Shown in pieces: positions 55,574 through 62,320 of a stretch of DNA of 64,000 nucleotides; the first letter of the stretch is position 1, and each line of letters starts with the position of its first letter. The stretch spans positions 124,001 to 188,000 of the forward strand of contig NZ_JBQKLI010000002.1 in the NCBI RefSeq assembly GCF_052116305.1. Reading direction: 5' to 3'. The notes beneath the pieces are model-generated. The model was not told where the DNA came from, ran no database searches, and was given only the letters and a program-made list of their open reading frames with translations. Made by a program: the position numbers and the translations under genes. The DNA is from JBQKLI01 sp012798975 (GTDB lineage Bacteria > Bacillota > Clostridia > Tissierellales > Peptoniphilaceae).

Positions 55574-56593
55574 ATGGCAATTACGGTAAAAGATGTTGCA
55601 AAAAAAGCGGGAGTAGCTACCTCTACTGTCTCACGCGTCATCAATGACCATCCAAGTATTTCCGAAGCAACCAAAAAGAAAGTCCGAAAAATCATGGATG
55701 AACTTGGCTATGTACCGAATATCACTGCTAGAAATTTAGGTAAACGGGTTTCTAGTGCCATCGGCGTGATATTGCCGCCACTTGATTCTAAAGAACGAAT
55801 CGGTAATCCCTTCTACTTAGAGATCATGGATGCAATCAATGAAGAAGCACGTCACCACGACATGACAATAGCCATTGCAACAGCGAAAAATTTTGATGTC
55901 TTATTAGAAAATGTCCAAAGAATGTACTTACAAAAACAAGTCGATGGCTTTATCTTAGTGTACTCTGATAGCGAAGACCCAGTCATCGATTATTTGTATC
56001 AAAACGAGATTCCCTTCACTCTGATCGGTCAACCTTATCAGCATGAAAATGAGATCATCTACGTTGATAACGACAACCAGCTATTGGGAAAACAGGCAAC
56101 TGATTTTCTTATCCAAAATGGGCATGAACAGATTCTTTTCGTTACGAACACGACCCACGAAAGCCTCTATTTCGAACGCTATTTCGGGTATCAAAAAGCG
56201 ATGATGATGGCTGGACTAGATGTTCACCCTAGCGTTGTGATCGAAAAGGCAGAAGACTATCTATCCTTTGACACTATCTTAAAAAACGCCGGTGCTACAG
56301 CACTTGTGGTAATCGATGATATTTTTGCACTTCGCACGATGCAATTAGCGCAAATGTACGGTTATCTTATTCCAGAAACCTTATCGATCATCAGTTTCAA
56401 TAATTCGATTTTTTCTACACTGACTCATCCTTATCTCACAAGTATCGATATCGATATTTCCGAATTAGGGCGAGTAGCCATGCAAAAATTACAAGAATTG
56501 ATCCATAACGAGATCAGTAGCGGCGTGCGCCTAGTCATCCCTCATCACTTGATCAAGAGAGAAACAGTTGTGCCACTGAACCCCAAGCAATAA
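55574..56593 (+). CDS. malR: LacI-family maltose regulator MalR
   Basis: 339 aa. HTH at the very N-terminus: ITVKDVAKKAGVATSTVSRV with the hinge NITARNLGKR; periplasmic-binding-type ligand domain follows. By order and the two LacI-type operators in the malT-malP gap it should regulate the whole locus. AAAAGGTG before the ATG. Confidence 0.92.
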   Translation: MAITVKDVAKKAGVATSTVSRVINDHPSISEATKKKVRKIMDELGYVPNITARNLGKRVSSAIGVILPPLDSKERIGNPFYLEIMDAINEEARHHDMTIAIATAKNFDVLLENVQRMYLQKQVDGFILVYSDSEDPVIDYLYQNEIPFTLIGQPYQHENEIIYVDNDNQLLGKQATDFLIQNGHEQILFVTNTTHESLYFERYFGYQKAMMMAGLDVHPSVVIEKAEDYLSFDTILKNAGATALVVIDDIFALRTMQLAQMYGYLIPETLSIISFNNSIFSTLTHPYLTSIDIDISELGRVAMQKLQELIHNEISSGVRLVIPHHLIKRETVVPLNPKQ

Positions 56594-56633
56594 CTGGTAG
56601 GAATTGAAATGAAGAGATAGAATAACCAAAAGA

Positions 56634-56681
56634 TGAGATTGAGACAAAAGTGTTTCTTACTTCTGTCTCAACCTCTTTTTT
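56634..56681 (+). terminator. terminator after malR
   Basis: GAGATTGAGACA pairs with TGTCTCAACCTC, followed by T6. Confidence 0.8.
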
Positions 56682-56889
56682 GAAATTCCCGAAAAGCCTG
56701 ACTTTTGGACACCGTTTATTTGAGAGAAGCTGGGACAGAAGTGTTTAACTCCGAGAAATAAGAAGAAATGAGCGAAAATTGCTTTTCAAATTTTTGTGAA
56801 TTTCGGCTTATTTCCGAAGGAGTTGCTTCTGCTCTCGCCGTTTATTCGAGCGTCTGTAGAAAGACTGATTTTTAGATTTGTCTCGACCT
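56682..56889. repeat. approximately 200 bp Enterococcus-type intergenic repeat, copy 2
   Basis: Direct repeat of 47811-48010 with scattered changes; the long stem is less perfect here. Lies right after the malR terminator. Confidence 0.75.
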
Positions 56890-56897
56890 CATTTTTT

Positions 56898-57020
56898 ATG
56901 AATGTATCCGACTTCTAATAAACATGATGAATAAAATCAGCCAACCAATGAAGGTCAACCCGATGATGAAATAAAAGAAGAGCGGCAAGTCATAATATAA
57001 GGTGATCTCATTGATACCAT
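56898..57020 (-). pseudogene. C-terminal scrap of a membrane protein
   Basis: The minus strand reads GINEITLYYDLPLFFYFIIG then LTFIGWLILFIMFIRSRIHS-stop: one membrane helix with a basic tail. The rest of the gene is missing. Probably enterococcal flanking DNA carried with the mal locus. Confidence 0.45.
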
Positions 57021-57024
57021 TATG

Positions 57025-57564
57025 CTATTTGACGATTGGCGTACCGATGTCTATCAATCCATATAATTTAGTAATATCAGATGCCATCGTTGTTGGAATG
57101 GCTTTGCAAGAAGCAGCTTCATAAACAACACGTTCTGGCTCACCATTATCTACCCCAAAGGCCATCGAAGATACTAGTACCTCCGCTTTTTCTTTTTCTA
57201 AATTAGAGATCGTTTCAGCCACTCGATCCACATTCAAATGTTTTACTGGTAAAAAAGCATTGACGATTTCGATTTTTTTCTTGTTCCCTAGATCAATATC
57301 GTTCAATCGTGTTTGTCTTTTGGCTAAAAATCCTTCAAGACCGCCTTTCGACATGCCGATTACTCCAACTTTAGCTACATCTCCTTCAATCAATGCATTC
57401 GTTGCTTGCGTTGTCGAGTGAGCCACGAAAACCACATCATCTGGACTGATTTGATTCTCTTGTAAACAGTTTTGAAAAGACTGCACCACTCCTGCTGCCG
57501 CTCCATTCAAATGATCATGTGTCGTCTTCACTGAAGACTTCCCAATAATTTCATGTGTGGCATT
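57025..57564 (-). pseudogene. hydantoinase/oxoprolinase family fragment, cut by ISL3
   Basis: From the ISL3 end (57564) leftwards: THEIIGKSSVKTTHDHLNG, then VVFVAHSTTQATNALIEGDVAKVGVIGMSKG and VEVLVSSMAFG-like and PTTMASDITKLYGL segments of the N-terminal domain of hydantoinase/oxoprolinase (ROK-like ATP site). It stops after about 180 codons, whereas intact proteins have 500-700. The apparent longer frame (to 57669) borrows its first 35 codons from the IS. Confidence 0.7.
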
Positions 57565-59073
57565 GGCTCTATAATATTTGGTGTTGTTGCTTGAAAAAGT
57601 AGCGACACCAATTTTTTTATGCAAAAAGACATTTGGTTGTCCTATAATTAAATCGCTAAACCAAATCATAGGAGGCTAACCAAATGTCCAGTACTAATAT
57701 TAACAAAACTAAAGATGAAAACATAGATAACATGTTAAAAAAATCCTTAATATCAAAGATTCTAAAATCTCTTTTTCTAAAAATGCAGTCTCAAAAGAAA
57801 GAATTAAAGGCCGAATGGCCACTGTCTACACCGGAACCCTGACTTATGAATCGACCTGTTGTGAATTTTGTCAATCGCCCTGTGTGAACCGTCATTCCTT
57901 TAAAGAAAGCTGGATTCAATTGGTGCCTTATCAAGAGGTTCCAACTTATTTACACCTGTATAAACAACGGTTCTATTGTAAAAACTGTCATCGTACCTTC
58001 TCCGCTAAAACCTATTATGTGGCGAAAAACTGCTATTTATCGCAGTCATTAAAATTTGCGATTGCGGTCGACTTGAAAAAGAAAATATCAATGAAAGATA
58101 TCGCCAGTCGTTACTTTGTTTCTTCAAAAACAATCGAGCGAGTTCTAAATTCTCTCTTTAAAGAACCTTGTCGAAACTTAAACTATTTACCAAATCATTT
58201 ATTGATTGATGAATTTAAAGGAACCAGCGATTGTGAAGGTGCCATGTGCTTTATTATCAGCGATGCGGATACTGGCAAAATATTCGATATCTTAGACGAC
58301 CGACGCAACTTTAAACTACGGGCATACTTCCAACGATTTACCTTAAAAGCCAGAAAACGTGTCACACATATTGTTATGGATATGAATGCCTCTTACGATG
58401 CAGTGACTAAGGAAGTCTTTCCAAACGCATGAATCTCAATCGACCGTTTCCACGTCATCCAACAAATTACGCGTGCCTTTAATAAACAACGGATTCAGAC
58501 AATGAATCAGTTGAAGAAAAGCGATCCACAAGCTCAAAAAGACTACAGAAAGTTGAAAAAGTATTGGCGAACGATCCTGAAGAAAAATGCGAAGTTAAAC
58601 TACACCTCCTTCAAGCAATTTCCCCTTTTCCATCGGAAATACCTAACAGAATCTGAGGTGCTTGATTACCTATTGTCCATAGATGACCAATTGCGACAAA
58701 GCTATGAGGTCTATCAAGAATTATTAGCTGCTTTTGACGCAAAAGATTTCACTGAATTCTTCGACTTGATTGAATCATTGCCACATTCAATGAACGAGGG
58801 GTTTAAAAAGCGATTCGTTACCTGAGAAAGCACAAAGAAGCCATCACAAACTCTTTAAAATATCCCTATTCAAACGGAAAACTGGAGGGAAAGAACAACC
58901 TTATCAAAGTAATCAAAAGAATAGCTTTTGGATTCCGGACTTTCCGTCACCTTCGGATGCGTGTCCTCATCCAGCAAAATATCTGTGAGATCATTTAATA
59001 ACGCAAAAAAGGAAATGCCGAAGCATTTCCTAAAGTGTGATTTAGTCAAAACAACACCATTTGACAAAGAGCC
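57565..59073 (+). mobile_element. ISL3-family element, near-complete copy, 1509 bp
   Basis: Ends GGCTCT...TTTGGTGTTGTTGC on the left and the complement of GGCTCTTTGTCAAATGGTGTTG on the right. Flanking octamers (GTGGCATT and TTTATTTT) differ, so no target duplication remains, which suggests recombination between copies. The truncated copy at 47181-47783 has the same orientation. Confidence 0.8.
57684..58998 (+). pseudogene. ISL3-family transposase, inactivated
   Basis: Start MSSTNINKTKDENIDNML behind AGGAGG, then a frameshift before about 57815. The main part has CCEFCQSPCVNRHSFKESW and CKNCHRTFSAKTY (zinc-binding N-terminus), LLIDEFKGTSD and HIVMDMNASYD (catalytic Asp residues). A TGA interrupts at 58430 (after EVFPNA) before IDRFHVIQQITRAFN, and a one-base loss near 58807 shifts the frame before IRYLRKHKEAI. 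At least three lesions. Confidence 0.85.
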
Positions 59074-59093
59074 TTTATTTTACCTCCAAATGT

Positions 59094-59687
59094 TTAATAG
59101 TTATGATCATCAAAGACTTCGAATATTTCACCTTCAAAGCCTTCTTGTTCAGGTTCGCTGTTTACCCAATCAGGCAAGACTTCATAATAATGAGCTAGCG
59201 CTGCAATCGTTTTGTGTAAAACAGATTCATGCTGCACTTTTTCAAGTAGTTCTACGATAAGTTTATAGGTCTCTAAGTATGGATTATTATCTACTATATC
59301 CATTGCAGCCTTAAACCTTGATATGAGTTTTGCTTTTTCAATATCTCGTTCGATGGCATTCATTTCTTCTTTATCGTAAATGGGAACTTCAACAAGATCA
59401 TTAATCTCTCCCAAAGAATACTGCTGTTCATGCTTTTTGATTACAGGCTTCAGATCTCTTTTCAGCTTTTCCTTCTGGATTTCTAACTGATCAATTTCAC
59501 TAAGCTCACGTCCAAAGTAAAACTGATCAATACCAAAGAGTTCTTCTAATACCGGTAGATATTTCTTTGGAATGCTCTGTCGCCCTTTCACCCACATGTT
59601 AATATTTTGTTTTTTTATGCCAAGTTTTTCTGCAAGTTCTATATGCTGAAGATTAAAGAGGTTTAAAATGTACTCTAATCCAATCAA
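59094..59687 (-). CDS. HTH (XRE-like) regulator, copy B
   Basis: About 197 aa, roughly 90% identical by eye to the protein at 43491-44084, with the same TTG start and AGGAGGTGAGAAC site. Substitutions cluster in the middle (HEQQYSLGEINDL for HEQQFSVGEMNDL) and in the segment near EELFGIDQFYFG. It has no partner operon left; the frame is intact, so it may still bind the copy A promoter. Confidence 0.75.
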   Translation of the reverse strand: MIGLEYILNLFNLQHIELAEKLGIKKQNINMWVKGRQSIPKKYLPVLEELFGIDQFYFGRELSEIDQLEIQKEKLKRDLKPVIKKHEQQYSLGEINDLVEVPIYDKEEMNAIERDIEKAKLISRFKAAMDIVDNNPYLETYKLIVELLEKVQHESVLHKTIAALAHYYEVLPDWVNSEPEQEGFEGEIFEVFDDHNY

Positions 59688-59914
59688 GTTCTCACCTCCT
59701 GGTGCAGGGCTATAATTCCACTTAATATTCATTATACTTCATTTTATTGACTCAGTCAATATTAAGTGTAAATATTTTCTGACTTTTTGACAGCAATTCT
59801 ATCAACTCACCATTGTTTTGCCAATCATCTTATCAACTCACCAACTCAATAACCGTATTGGCCGATGACTTTTTAATTTCATCAATCTTGGATAACTTCC
59901 CTCAAAGTAAAAAT

Positions 59915-59957
59915 CCGTGATTATCCTTCCGGCTTAGAGCCAGATCTCAAATCACGG
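59915..59957 (-). terminator. conserved hairpin/terminator, copy B
   Basis: CCGTGATT and AATCACGG around CTGGCT/AGCCGG, then ATTTTTAC on the minus strand. Same place relative to the rlmD-like stop as copy A. Confidence 0.65.
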
Positions 59958-59988
59958 AAAGTCCTTATTTACTCATGTTTCTACGCTT

Positions 59989-60145
59989 TTACTTTTCTAT
60001 CCTTGATAGCAATACTACCGTCTCCACATGCTTGGAGATGAGTTTATAGCTATTAAAAACAACTATATAGACCTCAATTTTATTGATGGTCGTGTGCGGA
60101 AATATATCCAATAATAACTGCAGTTTGCGGGAACAAATCATAAAC
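59989..60145 (-). pseudogene. rlmD/rumA 3'-end-like attachment remnant, copy 3
   Basis: Minus-strand pieces: YDLFPQT (GAT at 60139), LDIFPHTT (60108) and KHVETVVLLSRIEK-stop (60030-59989). The second and third are in one open frame with about 20 foreign residues between them. Spacing (31 and 78 bases) is almost the same as in copy 1 (31 and 77), although the sequence in between is unrelated. Marks the right edge of the island. Confidence 0.55.
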
Positions 60146-60200
60146 ATCTATGATTTTGACAGGCAATACTATCTATTATTTTTGGTCTACTCCATTCTGG

Positions 60201-61496
60201 CTATTCTATTTTTAGTTGAAACCAGAATACCGAACCCTTCTCAAGCTCCGATTCCACACCATAGTCCGCACCATGAAGCTCAAATATCTTCTTGACTATG
60301 GAAAGTCCAAGCCCTGTTCCTATTGTTGCTCTCCTATGCTCTTTGTCAACTTTATAGTACCTATCCCAAATATAAGGAATGTTTTCCATAGCAATTCCTT
60401 CACCCTTATCAACAACTTCAATTTTTACACCTTTTCCCAACCGATTCTGTCTTACAACAATATGTTTGTCACGTGTACTATAGTTGACTGCATTCGTAAT
60501 CAAATTGTATAGAGCCCGAGTAATTTTCGCTTCGTCCGCTATGACATATACGTCTTCAGAATGCTCAAACTCAATGGAATATCCGTCATTCCCCACTAGT
60601 TCAGAAAGATGTTCAACTGTCTTATCAATGCTTTCAGTGAGATTATATTCTTTAATGTGAAGCTCCATTGTACCAGTTTCAAGTTTTGATACATCTAGAA
60701 TATCATTTACTAGAGATGAAAGCCTCTTGGTTTCAGACATAATTGTACCCAACTGAATAGTGGTGATTTCATCTGGGAAGTCCTGCATCATTTCAGCATA
60801 GCTGTAGATTAAGGCAAGGGGTGTTCTTAAGTCGTGTGAGATGTTTGAAATAAGTTCTCGTCGCAATCCATCAACCTTTGAAAGTTCAATCGCAGCAGAA
60901 TTAAGAGTGGTGGAAAGCTCTTCTACCTCTAAATATCCTTCCCCATTGAAGTCTGCATCATAATCACCTTTCGCAAGTTTTTTTGCCCTGTCATTCAGAT
61001 GTACAAGAGGTTTTGCTATAACATCTGATAACACAAGTGCAATTGCAACCGAAGCTAAGATCATTATTGCTGTAACTATAAACAACTGTATTTGCAATGT
61101 TGAGATCGTTGCGTTTACAGGTGTAATCGTGGCATGAAAGGTCAAGGAAAGCTCTTGTCCGTTTGACAAGATAAACTCTTTTGTTTCTGTAATAGTTTCA
61201 GGGCGTATGCTTCGTGGGTCGTTGGGGACTGGATTCTGCGGTTTTACAAATTCTCTTGCAGGCACTACCATAATGCTTTTCTCTGCATCGAGACTAAAGA
61301 GAATCTCTTCTAGATTGGGATCATTGATATTTTCTTCAACAAGAACCATTGCTTCATGTAGATCATTCCGCCTTATCATTTTATACATGTCATTCAAAAA
61401 AACAGTTTGAAGCAACCAGAGGATTGTGAGCAAAAAACCACAGAAGATTATCAATGCTATGAATATTTTCCACTTCAATTTTAATCTATCCATCAA
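60201..61496 (-). CDS. sensor histidine kinase (VanS-like)
   Basis: About 430 aa. Membrane helix at residues about 10-32, extracellular sensor to about 135, second helix about 136-160, HAMP domain, H box SNISHDLRTPLALIYSYAEM (phospho-His), N box LYNLITNAVNYS, G boxes DKGEGIAMENIPYIWDRYYK and GTGLGLSIVKKIFELHGA. Pairs with the regulator that overlaps it by eleven bases. The signal is unknown; a resistance role is not shown. Confidence 0.92.
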   Translation of the reverse strand: MMDRLKLKWKIFIALIIFCGFLLTILWLLQTVFLNDMYKMIRRNDLHEAMVLVEENINDPNLEEILFSLDAEKSIMVVPAREFVKPQNPVPNDPRSIRPETITETKEFILSNGQELSLTFHATITPVNATISTLQIQLFIVTAIMILASVAIALVLSDVIAKPLVHLNDRAKKLAKGDYDADFNGEGYLEVEELSTTLNSAAIELSKVDGLRRELISNISHDLRTPLALIYSYAEMMQDFPDEITTIQLGTIMSETKRLSSLVNDILDVSKLETGTMELHIKEYNLTESIDKTVEHLSELVGNDGYSIEFEHSEDVYVIADEAKITRALYNLITNAVNYSTRDKHIVVRQNRLGKGVKIEVVDKGEGIAMENIPYIWDRYYKVDKEHRRATIGTGLGLSIVKKIFELHGADYGVESELEKGSVFWFQLKIE

Positions 61497-62169
61497 ATCG
61501 ATACCCCAATCCTCTAAGAGTAGTTATCAGGCCTCCATACTTGCCTATGTGTTTTCGAAGCAGTTTCATGTGGGTGTCAAGGGTGCGATCATCACCAAAG
61601 TAATCATGTCCCCATACCTCGGTAAGTATCTTCTCTCTCGGTACAGCAATATTTTTATTTCGGATAAGGAAAAATAAAAGGTCATATTCTTTTGGAGCCA
61701 TATCTACCTGTGTACCATCTACAAACACCTTGTAGGCAGTTAAATCTGCCAAAAACCCATCTTTCTCAAAAATGATATGTCCATTCCTTTCTTTGGGGGA
61801 CTGCGACGTTTTAATGCGTCTGAGAATTGCGTTTACTCTGAGCATAATCTCTTTTGATGAAAATGGTTTCACCACATAATCGTCCACTCCCACTTCAAAT
61901 CCTAAAACCTTATCGTATTCCTCACCACGGGCAGAAAGCATAATAACCGGAGTATCGGCGGTTTTTCGGATTTCTTTCACCGCTGAAAAACCATCAAGCT
62001 CCGGCATCATAACATCCATAATAATCATGTCAAAGGTTTGGATTTTACATAGACCTACCGCTTCCATCCCATCGCAGGCTTCGAAAACCTCGTGCCCTTC
62101 AAATGTTGCATATCGTTTTATAACAGCTCTTAAGCCTTCTTCATCATCACAAATCAGGATTTTTGCCAT
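61486..62169 (-). CDS. OmpR-family response regulator
   Basis: 227 aa. Receiver domain: ILICDDEEGLR acidic pair, phospho-Asp in MIIMDVMMPELDGF, Lys in DYVVKPFS. C-terminal winged helix ends ...DRTLDTHMKLLRKHIGKYG and TLRGLGYRFDG. The ATG at 62169 has AGGAGG nine bases upstream; the longer open frame to 62370 has no ribosome site and crosses the inverted repeat. Part of a two-gene unit with the kinase, downstream of the CotH gene. Confidence 0.93.
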   Translation of the reverse strand: MAKILICDDEEGLRAVIKRYATFEGHEVFEACDGMEAVGLCKIQTFDMIIMDVMMPELDGFSAVKEIRKTADTPVIMLSARGEEYDKVLGFEVGVDDYVVKPFSSKEIMLRVNAILRRIKTSQSPKERNGHIIFEKDGFLADLTAYKVFVDGTQVDMAPKEYDLLFFLIRNKNIAVPREKILTEVWGHDYFGDDRTLDTHMKLLRKHIGKYGGLITTLRGLGYRFDG

Positions 62170-62190
62170 ATTTGTTCCTCCTATTTGAAA

Positions 62191-62244
62191 GACAATCTTC
62201 TGTGGCAGCTGCAGAAAAGCCACAAAGGCCACAGATAGATTGTC
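62191..62244 (-). promoter_or_regulatory. long inverted repeat in the response-regulator leader
   Basis: GACAATCTATCTGTGG pairs with CCACAGAAGATTGTC (one base missing on one arm) around a 23-base loop, ending just before the ribosome site. It may be an operator for the regulator, an RNA attenuator, or the terminator of the CotH gene; a T tract is lacking. Confidence 0.5.
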
Positions 62245-62320
62245 GAATGTTAATAAACATTTTACCGCAAATAACGTTTTAAAACAAGTTTTCTGAACTT
62301 TAGCTGAACACTTGAGATGC

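Larger units (their letters stand above)
59082..60035. repeat. duplicated HTH-regulator module, copy B
   Basis: Second copy of 43478-44440. Gene and upstream hairpin are preserved. Just beyond the gene's 3' end the ISL3 terminal repeat begins, so the downstream R-M genes are absent here. Confidence 0.8.

Noticed and set aside
57565..57669. N-terminal 35 codons of the hydantoinase-like frame
   Set aside because: They lie inside the left end of the ISL3 element.
30110..60145. Recurring GGAAAYATRTCCA motif as iterons or protein-binding repeats
   Set aside because: On the other strand it is simply the codons for (V)DMFP of the rlmD-like remnants.
60201..62169. Vancomycin-resistance two-component system
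   Set aside because: The kinase and regulator are VanSR-like only in architecture; no van ligase or dehydrogenase genes are present.
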